DNA from: Streptomyces sp. NBC_00554
GTDB lineage: Bacteria > Actinomycetota > Actinomycetes > Streptomycetales > Streptomycetaceae
Reading direction: 5' to 3'
Length of the DNA: 64,000 nucleotides
NCBI RefSeq assembly: GCF_041431135.1
Contig: NZ_CP107799.1
Coordinates: 9,688,501-9,752,500 of the forward strand
The notes beneath the pieces were generated by a model. That model was not told the origin of the DNA, searched no databases, and was given only the letters and a program-made list of their open reading frames with translations. Of the stretch, positions 34,725 to 44,326 are shown piece by piece. Position 1 is the stretch's first letter, and every line of letters starts with the position of its first letter. The position numbers and the translations under genes were made by a program.

Positions 34725-35771
34725 GTGACGGGCCCAGCCAGGCCGAGCCAGAACGCCCAGTACGGGCTTCTCACCTCGATCGCCAACGAGGCCGGCGTCT
34801 CGCCTGCGACGGTTTCGAAGGTTGTTCACCGGCGGCGTGACGTGTCCGAGGCGACGCGGGAGCGGATCGAGACACTGCTCGCCGAATACGGCTACGTCCG
34901 TGTCTGGGAGGGTGACGCGGGCCGGCCGCGGCAGATCCTTGCCGTGTTCCGGGACCTGGCCGGACCGTACACCCTGGAAGTCGTCCGGGGCATCGTGGAG
35001 TCGGCGGCCGAGGTGGGTGTGCACACGACCGTCGGTACGACCAGTAGGAGCTCGATAGGGCAGTGGCTTCAGAAGTCCGTGGCGATGGGCGCCGCAGGAG
35101 TCGTCATCGTCATCTCGGCTCTTGCCGACCGGGACCAGCGCAGGATCCTGGATCAGGGGCTGCCGGTGGTGCTCGTCGATCCCTTGAACGCGCCGAGCGT
35201 GGACATCCCGAGCGTCGGGGTGACGAACTGGCACGGTGCGACGACCGCGGTCCAGCACCTGATCGGCCTCGGACACCGCCGGATCGGCATGCTGGCAGGC
35301 CGGTCGAGTTCGCTGGCCGGGTCCGCACGTCTGCACGGCTACCGGGCCGCTCTGGCGGAGGCCGGGATCCCGTACGATCCCGCGCTCGTCCGGTCGACGG
35401 ACTTCGACTACGGCGAGGCGCTGAGCGCTGCCCGCAGCGTCCTGGACCGGAGTGAGAGGCCGACGGCTCTCTTCGCCGCGAGTGACGTCCAGGCCCTCGG
35501 TGCCCTGGAGGCCGCCCGGAGGCTCGGTGTCGCCGTGCCGAGCGGTCTGTCGGTCATGTCGTTCGACGACACCCTGGTGGCAGCAATGGCTTCGCCACCG
35601 CTGAGCGCCGTGCGGCAGCCGTTCCGTGAGCTCGGTCAGGAGGCCACGCGCATCCTGCTGAACCTGGCCGACGGCAGGCCGCCCGCGACGACGCGCAGGG
35701 AACTCGCGACGGAATTGGTCCTGCGCATGTCCACTGCCTCGCCCCGGGGCGAAAAGAGCGGGCGCGCTTGA
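34725..35771 (+). CDS. LacI-family repressor of the glycan locus
   Basis: This 348-aa regulator has an N-terminal HTH (LTSIANEAGVSPATVSKVVH), hinge helix and periplasmic-binding-protein-like effector domain (GAAGVVIVISAL, GHRRIGMLAG, PTALFAASDVQALGALEAARRLG). The GTG start has an AGGAAGG upstream with long spacing. The order lacI, binding protein, two permeases, GH3 is the same as bxlR-bxlEFGA of streptomycetes, where the repressor binds a CGAA/TTCG-type dyad and is released by a sugar. The dyads here have that character. The inducer is probably an oligosaccharide. Confidence 0.85.
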   Translation: MTGPARPSQNAQYGLLTSIANEAGVSPATVSKVVHRRRDVSEATRERIETLLAEYGYVRVWEGDAGRPRQILAVFRDLAGPYTLEVVRGIVESAAEVGVHTTVGTTSRSSIGQWLQKSVAMGAAGVVIVISALADRDQRRILDQGLPVVLVDPLNAPSVDIPSVGVTNWHGATTAVQHLIGLGHRRIGMLAGRSSSLAGSARLHGYRAALAEAGIPYDPALVRSTDFDYGEALSAARSVLDRSERPTALFAASDVQALGALEAARRLGVAVPSGLSVMSFDDTLVAAMASPPLSAVRQPFRELGQEATRILLNLADGRPPATTRRELATELVLRMSTASPRGEKSGRA

Positions 35772-35797
35772 CCTCGATTTCGCAAGCCCTCGGACTA

Positions 35798-35810
35798 CGA
35801 AAGTCTTTCG
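35798..35810. promoter_or_regulatory. LacI-type operator of the ABC transporter operon
   Basis: CGAAAG-T-CTTTCG is a perfect 6-bp-arm dyad 217 nt before the binding-protein gene and 27 nt after the LacI stop. TTGACC at 35768 is a possible -35. Two hairpins follow in the leader (ACAGGCC/GGCCTGT at 35956-35974 and CGGGTG/CACCCG at 35975-35990). Confidence 0.7.
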
Positions 35811-36026
35811 GAACTGAAGCCCTTCCGGTATTGCCGCGGCCGAATTACGCCGCTTAGCGTGACCGACGCCAGCTCAACCGCAGGAGCAACGGGACGCAAC
35901 CCTTGCGCGAAAGCACCTGACGGTCTTGGCCATCGACCCACATCCCTCAGTGCGAACAGGCCGGGACGGCCTGTCGGGTGAGCCCACCCGTACAGAGGGC
36001 ATTGCCGACACGAAAGGTGTTCAACG

Positions 36027-37310
36027 ATGAACAGAGTGTCCCGACGGTGGTTTCTCACCGCGACGGCGGCGACCACGCTGAGCGTCACCGTGGCGGGCTG
36101 CGGCTCGTCCGGCAGTTCCACGTCCTCGCCCACCGGCAATGCGGACTTCTGGACGCTCCAGGACCCGACCAACTCGGTGCAGAAGGCCGCCGTGGACTCG
36201 TTCAACTCTGCCGGCAAGGGCAAGGTCAGCATGACCGTGATCGCCACGGACGGGTACAAGGACAAGCTGCGCACTGCGATGGGCTCTTCGAAGATGCCCG
36301 GACTGTTCTTCAGCTGGGGCGGCGGCAGCCTTGACGACTACGTCAAGGCGGGCAAGCTCGTGGAGCTCGACGGGATGCTGGGAGGGCGTTTCCTGCCCTC
36401 CGCGCTGGCCGCCGGCAAGGTCGACAACAAGCTGGTCGGCATCCCGTGCCGTGGCACACAGCCCGTGTTCCTCTTCTACAACAAGAAGGTCTTCGCCGAC
36501 GCCGGCGTCGAGCCGCCCAAGACCTACACCGAGCTGCAGAGTCTCGTGACGGTCTTCAAGGGCAAGGGGATCACACCGTTCGCGCTTGCGGGCAACGCAA
36601 GTTCGTCGTGGACGGAGCTGATGTGGGTCGAGTACCTCGTCGACCGCCTCGCGGGACCGGAGCTGTTCGACAAGATCCAGGGTGGCGACTGGTCGCAGTG
36701 GGAGGACCCGACCGTCCTGAAGACCGCCCAGATGATCAAGGACCTGGTGGACAGCGGTGCCTTCGGCAAGAACTTCGGTTCGGTCAACTACGGCGCCGGC
36801 GGTACCTCCACCCTGCTCAACAAGGGCAAGTCCGCGATGGTCCTGATGGGCTCGTGGGAGTACGCCGTCCAGCAGGGCGAGGCCCCCGACTTCGCCAAGA
36901 ACGACCTGGGGTACGTGGCCTTCCCGAGCGTCGAGGGCGGCAAGGGCGACGCCGCCAACGTCGTCGGCAACCCCACCAACTACATCTCGGTGACCACCGC
37001 GGCCCCCAAGGACACCGCGACGGAGTTCCTCAAGACCACCTACAGCGACAGCTATGTCCAGGGGCTCATCGAGAAGGGCGAGGTGCCGGTCACGACCAAT
37101 GCCGAGAAGCTGCTCGCCAAGGCGCCCGACCCGGCGTACGCGAAGTTCCAGTACGACATGGTGGCGAAGGCCCCGTCCTTCACTCAGTCCTGGGACCAGG
37201 CGCTCGGCCTCACCCTCGGCACCCCGCTGCTGACCGAGATCCAGAAGCTGTTCAACGGACAGAGCTCGCCTGAGCAGTTCGTCAGCGCGGTCTCGGCGAT
37301 CAAGAAGTAG
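36027..37310 (+). CDS. Sugar ABC transporter substrate-binding lipoprotein
   Basis: This 427-aa CUT1-type solute-binding lipoprotein has a twin-arginine signal (SRRWFLTATAATTLSVTVAGC) with lipid-modified Cys25. It is a full-length cluster B/D-type binding protein with aromatic-rich loops (FFSWGGG, GSWEYAV) suited to oligosaccharides. The architecture and length resemble BxlE, the xylobiose-binding protein. The ligand here is unverified. It is the first gene of the import operon, with a LacI operator 217 nt upstream; permeases follow at 14 nt and by overlap. No ATPase gene is present, so the shared MsiK-type ATPase would power it. Confidence 0.85.
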   Translation: MNRVSRRWFLTATAATTLSVTVAGCGSSGSSTSSPTGNADFWTLQDPTNSVQKAAVDSFNSAGKGKVSMTVIATDGYKDKLRTAMGSSKMPGLFFSWGGGSLDDYVKAGKLVELDGMLGGRFLPSALAAGKVDNKLVGIPCRGTQPVFLFYNKKVFADAGVEPPKTYTELQSLVTVFKGKGITPFALAGNASSSWTELMWVEYLVDRLAGPELFDKIQGGDWSQWEDPTVLKTAQMIKDLVDSGAFGKNFGSVNYGAGGTSTLLNKGKSAMVLMGSWEYAVQQGEAPDFAKNDLGYVAFPSVEGGKGDAANVVGNPTNYISVTTAAPKDTATEFLKTTYSDSYVQGLIEKGEVPVTTNAEKLLAKAPDPAYAKFQYDMVAKAPSFTQSWDQALGLTLGTPLLTEIQKLFNGQSSPEQFVSAVSAIKK

Positions 37311-37324
37311 GAAGGCAAGTCCAC

Positions 37325-38260
37325 GTGGTCTCCGCAACGACATCGCGGTTCGCGAGCAAGACGCGGGCACGCGACCGGGCCGCTCCTCCCACACTGGAAC
37401 GGCCCGGCGTGGCCTGGGCGGTCCCCGGGCTGCTGTTCTTCCTCGTTTTCGCGATCGTGCCGATGGCGGGAGTGCTCTACCTCTCCCTCACTCACTGGGA
37501 CGGCCTGAGCTCGCCGCAGTTCACCGGCCTGGACAACTGGTCGCGATTCTTCGGCGACAGCCAGGTCCGCCAGTCAACCCTCGTCACGGGCGTCCTGCTG
37601 GTCGGGAACATCGCTGTGCAGGCGCCGATCAGCATCCTGCTGGGAGTCTGGGCTGCCGGCCACCAGCGCAACCGCGCCGTCCTGTCGGCGATCTTCTTCC
37701 TGCCACTGCTGCTGTCCACAGCGGCCACGGCCATCATGTGGCGCCAGCTGCTCGACCCGAACTTCGGACTGCCGTCGAAGGTCGACTGGTTGTTCGGCGG
37801 CAGCAATCCCTTCGGCTCCCAGGCAGGCTCGATCGCCTGTCTGGTCCTGGTCACCAGTTGGCAGTTCATCCCCTTCCACAGCCTGCTCTACCAGGGCGCC
37901 GCCCGCGCCATCCCCCACACGCTCTACCAGGCGGCCGCGATCGACGGCGCGGGACGGGTGCGGCAGTTCGTCCACATCACCCTGCCGCAGCTGCGCAACA
38001 CGATCATCACCTCGACCACCTTCATGGTCATCGGCGGTCTCACGGCCTTCGACATCGTGCTGCTGCTGACCAACGGGGGTCCCGGCACGGACACCTCGAT
38101 CCTGCCCTTCTCGATGTACCAGACGGCCTTCCGCACGTACGACTACGGATATGCGAGTGCCATCGCGAGCTTCCTGCTGCTGCTCGCCACCGTGGCCTCG
38201 GTCCTCCTCACGAAGCTCAGTGGGTACGACAAGATGACGAGCACGATGGAGGGGCTGTGA
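37325..38260 (+). CDS. Sugar ABC transporter permease (MalF/BxlF type)
   Basis: This 311-aa inner-membrane permease has six predicted helices and the EAA loop in its usual place near the C-terminus (AAAIDGAGRVRQFVHITLPQLRN), which docks the ATPase. The start is GTG 37325, 14 nt after the binding-protein stop, with GGAAGG upstream. The last codon overlaps the next permease gene (GTGA). With its partner it forms the CUT1 channel for the oligosaccharide. Confidence 0.88.
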   Translation: MVSATTSRFASKTRARDRAAPPTLERPGVAWAVPGLLFFLVFAIVPMAGVLYLSLTHWDGLSSPQFTGLDNWSRFFGDSQVRQSTLVTGVLLVGNIAVQAPISILLGVWAAGHQRNRAVLSAIFFLPLLLSTAATAIMWRQLLDPNFGLPSKVDWLFGGSNPFGSQAGSIACLVLVTSWQFIPFHSLLYQGAARAIPHTLYQAAAIDGAGRVRQFVHITLPQLRNTIITSTTFMVIGGLTAFDIVLLLTNGGPGTDTSILPFSMYQTAFRTYDYGYASAIASFLLLLATVASVLLTKLSGYDKMTSTMEGL

Positions 38261-39075
38261 GGACGCGCCCGAACTACCTCGCCGGCGCGGCCGCCCTCGT
38301 CTGGCTGGTGATCATCGGTGTCCCGCTCTACGCGCTGGCGAACACGGCGGTGCAACCGCAGACGAAGTACACCGACAAGGGACCGGTCTCGATCCCCTCC
38401 ACGGTGACGTGGGACAACTTCCGCACTGTGGTGGACAGCGGGTTCCTGCACTACATATGGAACACCGTCGTCGTCGCCGTGGCCACCGTCGCCATCGTGC
38501 TCGCGCTCGCCGTACCGATCAGCTATGCGGTGGTCCGCGGCCGGGGCTGGATCTCCAAGGGAGTGTTCCGCCTGTTCCTGCTGGGCCTGGCCATCCCCTC
38601 CCAGGCGGTCATCATCCCGCTCTTCCTCATCGTCAACGACCTCGGCTTGTACGACACCCTGTGGGGGATCATCCTGCCCACGGCGGCTTTCGCGCTCCCC
38701 GTGAGCGTGCTGGTCCTCAGCGGCGGTATGCGGGACATCTCCAACGAGCTGTACGAGGCCATGGCTCTGGACGGCGCCAGTCCGGCCCGGACACTGGTGA
38801 CCCTGGTCATCCCGATGTCGCGCTCCGCCATCGCGACCGCGTCCGTCTTCGCGGCTCTGCAGGCATGGAACGGCTTCCTGTTCCCGCTGATCATGGCCCA
38901 GTCCGAGGACACGAAGCTGGTGACCCTCGGCCTGTACAACTTCGTCTCCGAGTACGGCTCCAACGTCCCGGCTCTCCTGGCCGCGGTGCTGATGTCCGCG
39001 GTGCCCATCCTCGTCGTCTACCTCTTCGCCCGGCGGGCCCTCGTCGCGGGCCTCATGGGCGCCGGCGGCAAGTAG
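38257..39075 (+). CDS. Sugar ABC transporter permease (MalG/BxlG type)
   Basis: This 272-aa permease has six helices and the EAA motif EAMALDGASPARTLVTLVIPMSR. The GTG start overlaps the stop of the first permease, indicating translational coupling. The downstream GH3 gene begins about 225 nt later in the same direction and belongs to the same functional unit. Confidence 0.88.
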   Translation: MRTRPNYLAGAAALVWLVIIGVPLYALANTAVQPQTKYTDKGPVSIPSTVTWDNFRTVVDSGFLHYIWNTVVVAVATVAIVLALAVPISYAVVRGRGWISKGVFRLFLLGLAIPSQAVIIPLFLIVNDLGLYDTLWGIILPTAAFALPVSVLVLSGGMRDISNELYEAMALDGASPARTLVTLVIPMSRSAIATASVFAALQAWNGFLFPLIMAQSEDTKLVTLGLYNFVSEYGSNVPALLAAVLMSAVPILVVYLFARRALVAGLMGAGGK

Positions 39076-39299
39076 CGGCTCCGCCGTCCCGCCCGACCTG
39101 ACGAGGTGGGACGGAGATCGAAGCCGGGCCCGGGCACCCTCAGGTGCCGAGGAGAACCTCCTCACGGTGCCGTCCCGCGCGTCCGCCTCCCCAGGACCGC
39201 TGCCCGGGCCCGACTCCGGTCCGGCCTGCCCGCACGACTCTGCTTCGACTTCCCCGAACCACGCCGTTCGCGGCACCCGTCACAGAAACGGATGACCCT

Positions 39300-41630
39300 T
39301 TGACGATCAGCGACGAGCGCCCGGCGACGACCGGGCTGTGGAACGATCCCGCCCTGCCGGCCTCCGACCGCGCCCGGGCCCTGCTCGACGTCATGACCGA
39401 GGCCGAGAAGACAGCGCAGCTCGGCAGCACATGGCCGGGTCACGACATGGCCGGCGACGTCGCCCCCATGCAGGACACCTTCAGGGGCGCCGAGAGCTTC
39501 GACGAGGCGGTCGTGGACGGGCTCGGACATGTGACGCGAGTGTTCGGCACAGCACCGCTGGCTCCCGAAGCGGGCCGCGAGCGGCTGGCCGCCCTGCAGG
39601 AGCGGGTTGTCGCGGCGAACCGTTTCGGTATCCCGGCCATCGCCCACGAGGAGTGCCTGACCGGATTCACCACCTGGCAGGCGACCGTCTACCCCACCCC
39701 GCTCGCGTGGGCGGCCACCTTCGACCCCGGCCTCGTGCACCGGATGGCCGCGGCCATCGGCTCGGACATGGCGGCCGTGGGTGTCCACCAGGGACTGTCA
39801 CCCGTCCTGGACGTCGTACGCGACTATCGCTGGGGCCGGGTGGAGGAGACACTCGGCGAGGACCCCTACCTCGTCTCGGAGCTCGGGCTGGCCTATGTCC
39901 AAGGCCTGCAGTCAGGCGGTGTCGTCGCCACCCTGAAGCACTTCGCCGGCTACTCCGCCTCCCGGGCGGCCCGCAACCATGCCCCAGCCGCGCTGGGCCC
40001 GCGCGAACTCGCCGACGTCGTCCTCGTCCCCTTCGAAAAGGCCGTCGTCACGGGCCGGGTCGGCTCGGTGATGAACGCGTACAACGACATCGACGGCGTA
40101 CCCTGCGCCGCGGACGAGGCCCTGCTCACCCAACTCCTGCGCGAAAGCTGGGGGTTCGAGGGCACGGTGGTGTCCGACTACTGGGCGATCGCCTTTCTCG
40201 CCTCCCTGCACCACGTGGCGGCCGACATCCCGGACGCGGCACGTGCCGCGCTGCACGCCGGCATCGACGTGGAGCTGCCCCACACCACGGCCTACGGAGA
40301 AGCCCTGCAGGCCCAGCTGAGGGACGGTCGCGTCCCCGTCGGCCTGCTCGACCGCGCGGTGCTGCGCGTTCTGACGCAGAAGGCCGAACTCGGCCTGCTG
40401 GACCCGGACTGGCATCCCCGTCGGTACACGGCCCCCGCGGACTTCGACTCGCCCCTCAACCGAGGCGTCGCCCGCGCGCTGGCCGAGGAGTCCGTCGTCC
40501 TGCTGGACAACGCCGCCGACCTGCTGCCACTCACCGGCGCGCGCTCCGTCGCCGTGATCGGCCCCACGGCCGACGACGCCCACTGCCTGTTCGGCTGCTA
40601 CTCCTTCCCCAACCACGTCCTCCCTCACAACCCCGAGATCCCCATGGGCATCGAGGCACCCACCGTGCTGGACGCCATCCGGCGGGAGTTCCCCGATGTC
40701 ACCGTGCGGTACGAGGTCGGCTGCCCCGTCACCGGGGACGACCCCAGCGGTGTCGAAGCGGCGGTGGCCGCGGCCGCGGCGGCCGACGTGACGGTTCTCG
40801 TCGTCGGCGACCGCTCCGGCATGTTCGGTCACGGAACCTCCGGGGAAGGCTGCGACGTCGGCGATCTGACGCTTCCGGGAGTGCAGGACGAGCTCGTCGA
40901 GGCCGTCCTCGCTGCGGCGAACCGTACCGTCCTCGTCGTCGTCTCGGGCCGCCCGTACGCGATCGGCCGGCACGCCCGGAACGCGGACGCGACCGTCCAG
41001 GTGTTCTTCCCCGGCGAGGAGGGGGCGGCGGCGATCGCCGGAGTCATCTCCGGGCGGATCAACCCCTCCGGACGCCTTCCGGTGCAGATCCCGGGTGACA
41101 TGGCCGGGCAGCCGGGCACCTACCTGGCGCCCCCGCTCGCCCTCAAGAGCGACGGGGTGAGCAACATCGACCCCACACCTGCGTTCCCGTTCGGCCACGG
41201 CCTGTCGTACACGACCTTCGCCATCGGGGACGTGCATGTGGACGAAGCCGCCGTGCCCGTCGACGCGACGATCACGGTACGAGCCGCGGTCTCCAACACC
41301 GGCGAAAGAGCGGGCACCTTCGTGCCCCAGCTCTACCTCACCGACCCGGTCGCCTCGGTCACCCGCCCCGTGCGCCAGCTCATCGGGTTCACCCGTGTCG
41401 ACCTTGCCGCCGGTGAAACCCGTGTCGTCGAGTTCCAGGTCCACACGGACATGACCAGCTTCACGGGAAGGGATCTGCGCCGACGCGTCGAACCCGGCGG
41501 CATAACGTTCACCGTCGCCCAGTCGGCGGGCGATCCCGGCGTCCCCGTCCAGGTGACCCTGCAAGGAGACGAGCGCATGGTCGACCACACCCGCACCATG
41601 ACCACGCCTGTCACGGTGCTCCCGGGCTGA
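39300..41630 (+). CDS. Glycoside hydrolase family 3 (BxlA-like beta-xylosidase/beta-glucosidase)
   Basis: This GH3 enzyme of about 776 aa has no signal peptide and is probably cytoplasmic. It shows the TIM-barrel domain with nucleophile Asp in GTVVSDYWAI, the alpha/beta sandwich (SVAVIGPTADDAH, VVVSGRPYAIG) and a fibronectin-III-like C-terminal domain. It would split the imported oligosaccharide. The start is uncertain: TTG 39300 (MTISDERPATTGLWNDPALP) fits the family N-terminus but lacks a clear ribosome site. The frame is open to GTG 39144. It is the last gene of the ABC operon, as in bxlEFGA. Confidence 0.83.
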   Translation: MTISDERPATTGLWNDPALPASDRARALLDVMTEAEKTAQLGSTWPGHDMAGDVAPMQDTFRGAESFDEAVVDGLGHVTRVFGTAPLAPEAGRERLAALQERVVAANRFGIPAIAHEECLTGFTTWQATVYPTPLAWAATFDPGLVHRMAAAIGSDMAAVGVHQGLSPVLDVVRDYRWGRVEETLGEDPYLVSELGLAYVQGLQSGGVVATLKHFAGYSASRAARNHAPAALGPRELADVVLVPFEKAVVTGRVGSVMNAYNDIDGVPCAADEALLTQLLRESWGFEGTVVSDYWAIAFLASLHHVAADIPDAARAALHAGIDVELPHTTAYGEALQAQLRDGRVPVGLLDRAVLRVLTQKAELGLLDPDWHPRRYTAPADFDSPLNRGVARALAEESVVLLDNAADLLPLTGARSVAVIGPTADDAHCLFGCYSFPNHVLPHNPEIPMGIEAPTVLDAIRREFPDVTVRYEVGCPVTGDDPSGVEAAVAAAAAADVTVLVVGDRSGMFGHGTSGEGCDVGDLTLPGVQDELVEAVLAAANRTVLVVVSGRPYAIGRHARNADATVQVFFPGEEGAAAIAGVISGRINPSGRLPVQIPGDMAGQPGTYLAPPLALKSDGVSNIDPTPAFPFGHGLSYTTFAIGDVHVDEAAVPVDATITVRAAVSNTGERAGTFVPQLYLTDPVASVTRPVRQLIGFTRVDLAAGETRVVEFQVHTDMTSFTGRDLRRRVEPGGITFTVAQSAGDPGVPVQVTLQGDERMVDHTRTMTTPVTVLPG

Positions 41631-41654
41631 CGGTCGGTACACCGCGGGCCAGGA

Positions 41655-41695
41655 CGGCTTCGGCCGGGGATGTACCACGTCTCCGGCCGAAGCCG
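41655..41695 (+). terminator. Terminator of the glycan import operon
   Basis: A perfect 13-bp stem (CGGCTTCGGCCGG at 41655-41667 with CCGGCCGAAGCCG at 41683-41695) around a 15-nt loop lies 25 nt after the GH3 stop. There is no T-tract, which is usual in Streptomyces. Confidence 0.75.
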
Positions 41696-41799
41696 CACCC
41701 GTCCGCCCGTCCGTGCCAGAGCCGGGTGCGACCTCCACATCCGTAGAGCCGCCCGTAGGCGCTTCGAAGCACGATTCTGCCGAAAGGCATGTTCGTACA

Positions 41800-41815
41800 G
41801 TGAAATATAGTTCAC
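41800..41815. promoter_or_regulatory. Promoter/operator of the second carboxylesterase
   Basis: GTGAAATATAGTTCAC is a 16-bp dyad with two mismatched positions. It contains a -10-like TATAGT (41806-41811) 29 nt before the esterase start. No clear -35 was seen, which fits a regulated promoter; the regulator is not in the neighbourhood. Confidence 0.5.
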
Positions 41816-41839
41816 ACTAGGGTGGGTGAGGAGTCAACG

Positions 41840-43360
41840 ATGAGCAGCAGCGAGTTCCCAGAGGTCAGGACGGTGGCGGGCGCGGTCCGCGGGCGCCGTG
41901 AGGGTGGCTTGGAGGTCTTCAGGGGCATCCCGTTCGCACAGCCGCCGGTGGGTGAGGCCCGCTTCGCGGCGCCGCGACGAGTGGATGCCTGGGACGGCGT
42001 GCGGGAGGCGTTCGCGTTCGGTCCGCCACCTCCGCAGGAGCAGATGGGCCCCGAGGCCGAGCTTCCCGCCGGCCTTCCGGGCGGTGACGACTGGCTGACG
42101 GTCAACGTCTGGACTCCGGAGACGGACCCGGCCGCACGACGCCCGGTGATGGTGTGGATCTACGGTGGCGCCTACAAGTTCGGCTCCTCCGACGACCCGG
42201 CCTATGACGGCAGCCGCCTCTCCCGCGAGGGCGATCTGATCGTGGTCACACTCAACTACCGAGTCGGTGTCGAGGGGTTCGCCCTGATCGAGGGCGCACC
42301 CGCGAACCGTGGACTGCTTGACCAGGTCGCCGCACTGGAGTGGGTGCGCGAGAACATCACCGCCTTCGGTGGCGACCCCGACCGGGTCACCGTCTTCGGT
42401 GAATCCGCAGGCGCCGGGTCCATCGCCGCCCTGATGGCCATGCCGCGAGCACGGGGTCTGTTCCGGCGGGCCATCGCCCAGAGTGTGCCGGGCACCTTCT
42501 TCTCAGGCGCACTGGCCCGTGACATCGCCGAGGCCCTGGCCGGCGGGCTGGGGCTGCGCCCGACGGTCGCCGATCTGTCGGACGTGGATCCCCGGAAACT
42601 CCCTGAGGCAGGAGCTGTACTGACCGCCCGGATGCGCGAGTATGTGCACCGCTGGGGTCCGGTCGCTCTCACCCCAACCCCTTTCTCGCCCGTCGTCGAC
42701 GGCGATGTCCTGCCCACCGCGCCGTGGCAGGCTCTCGCGAACGGCGCCGCACGGGACGTGGAGCTGATCACCGGGCACAACCGGGACGAATATCGTCTGT
42801 TCCTCATGCTCGGCGGGCTGCTCGGTCGGGTGGACGAGAGCCTGGCCTCGATGGCGTTGGGCCTGTTCGGGCCGACGCCGGACGGCGAACAGGCCTACCG
42901 CACCGCGTTCCCGGACGCCTCGGCGGAGTATTTGTTCGAACTGGTGCAGTCCGACTGGCTGTTCCGCATGCCCTCGCTTCACCTGGCAGAGGCGCAGGTG
43001 GCCGGTGGTGGCCGGGCACACGCCTACGAACTCACCTGGGCCGCACCCGCCAACCACGGCGCTCTGGGCGCCTGTCACGGCCTCGATGTACCCCTGACCT
43101 TCGGCACATACGGCGGCCTCGGTGCCATGCTGGTCGGGCCCACTCCCTCGCCCGAGACCGAGGCGCTCTCCGCCCGCTTCCGCTCCGCCTGGACCGCCTT
43201 CGCGACCGGGGGTGACCCGGGCTGGCCCGCGTACGACGCCGATCGCCGTCTCGTCCAGCTCTTCGATACGGAACCGGCGGTCACCGCGTACCCGGAGGAG
43301 GCTGCCCGCCGACTCTGGGAACACCATGCCTTCGCCGCTCTGCCCCTCACTTCGGCGTAG
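41840..43360 (+). CDS. Type-B carboxylesterase (paralogue)
   Basis: This 506-aa COesterase-family protein is very similar along its whole length to the esterase at 11785-13335 (shared blocks VFRGIPFAQPPVGEARF, GLLDQVAALEWVRENITAFGGDP, SPVVDG, MPSLHLAEAQ). Nucleophile Ser189 is in GESAG, with oxyanion IYGGAY and a conserved GACHGLD. There is no signal peptide. The ATG has GAGGAG upstream. The promoter carries a TATAGT-containing dyad. The substrate is unknown. The two copies probably arose by duplication or were both acquired. Confidence 0.88.
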   Translation: MSSSEFPEVRTVAGAVRGRREGGLEVFRGIPFAQPPVGEARFAAPRRVDAWDGVREAFAFGPPPPQEQMGPEAELPAGLPGGDDWLTVNVWTPETDPAARRPVMVWIYGGAYKFGSSDDPAYDGSRLSREGDLIVVTLNYRVGVEGFALIEGAPANRGLLDQVAALEWVRENITAFGGDPDRVTVFGESAGAGSIAALMAMPRARGLFRRAIAQSVPGTFFSGALARDIAEALAGGLGLRPTVADLSDVDPRKLPEAGAVLTARMREYVHRWGPVALTPTPFSPVVDGDVLPTAPWQALANGAARDVELITGHNRDEYRLFLMLGGLLGRVDESLASMALGLFGPTPDGEQAYRTAFPDASAEYLFELVQSDWLFRMPSLHLAEAQVAGGGRAHAYELTWAAPANHGALGACHGLDVPLTFGTYGGLGAMLVGPTPSPETEALSARFRSAWTAFATGGDPGWPAYDADRRLVQLFDTEPAVTAYPEEAARRLWEHHAFAALPLTSA

Positions 43361-43404
43361 CCGGTTGGCTGGCGCCAACTGGCAACCCTGGTCACACTGC
43401 TGGT

Positions 43405-44262
43405 GTGGACGCCTTTCAGACCGGTGACCCGGGACTTTTCACTCCTGAGTCGGTGACCTGGCAGATGCACGGCGACCCGATGATGTGGGTCGCCGGAGTC
43501 CGCGCGCTCTATCTGCAGGCGCTGCACCCGCGTGCGGTGCGGGGTGTCATGCAGAATTCCGACTTCCGGCGCGACGCGTGGGGCCGGCTGATGCGCACCG
43601 CGAACTTCGTGGGGACGACGACGTACGGGACCAGCGAGGCCGCTGAGAAAGCGGGGGTGCGGGTGCGGAAGATTCACACGATGCTCACAGCCGAGGACCC
43701 GGAGACGGGGGAGCAGTACCGGATTGACGAGCCCGAGCTGCTGCTGTGGGTGCACTGCGCCGAGATCGACTCCTATCTGCACGTCCTGCGGCGCTCGGGG
43801 TTCCGCCTCACGGATGCGCAGGCGGACCGCTACATCGGTGAACACCGGGTCAGCGCACGGCTGGTGGGGCTCGACCCCGATGTCGTACCTGCGGACCGGG
43901 CCCAACTGGCCGAGTATTTCGAGAAGGTGCTGCCCGAGCTGGCGGCAGGCCCGGAGGCGCGGGACGTGGACGACTTCCTGTTGCGCCCGCCGACACACCC
44001 GTTGCTTGTACCGGCGCGCGCCTTGCTGTGGCGGCGCGTGGCGCATCTGGCGTACGCCTCTCTGCCGCCGTACGCCCACGAGTTGTACGGCAGAGCGGCT
44101 CCGGAGCCCGCCGTGGTGACCCGGCGCCTGCGTGTCACGGGCACCATGCTGCGCTGTGTTCCCGCACGTCTGCGCTGGCAACTTCCGCCCAAACACATTC
44201 TCCGCGCCATGTCACGACTCGGCCCCGGCTCGCGCCCGGCGCCGTACAAAGTCGACAGATAA
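43405..44262 (+). CDS. MpaB/DUF2236-family (latex-clearing-type) oxygenase
   Basis: This 285-aa protein of the ER-bound oxygenase MpaB/B'/rubber oxygenase (DUF2236) family has VTWQMHGDPMMWVAGVRALYLQALHPRAVRGV at the start and further His residues (WVHCAEIDSYLHV, KIHTM) that could bind heme b. The family includes heme-dependent C-C-cleaving oxygenases. No signal peptide is seen. A GTG start with a CACACT box just upstream suggests a leaderless transcript. The function is only predicted at family level. Confidence 0.75.
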   Translation: MDAFQTGDPGLFTPESVTWQMHGDPMMWVAGVRALYLQALHPRAVRGVMQNSDFRRDAWGRLMRTANFVGTTTYGTSEAAEKAGVRVRKIHTMLTAEDPETGEQYRIDEPELLLWVHCAEIDSYLHVLRRSGFRLTDAQADRYIGEHRVSARLVGLDPDVVPADRAQLAEYFEKVLPELAAGPEARDVDDFLLRPPTHPLLVPARALLWRRVAHLAYASLPPYAHELYGRAAPEPAVVTRRLRVTGTMLRCVPARLRWQLPPKHILRAMSRLGPGSRPAPYKVDR

Positions 44263-44326
44263 CTCGCCATACTGGACGGGCCGGGGGAGGGCGCGGGGCG
44301 AGTATCGACGGGGGCGGTCGCAGGAG

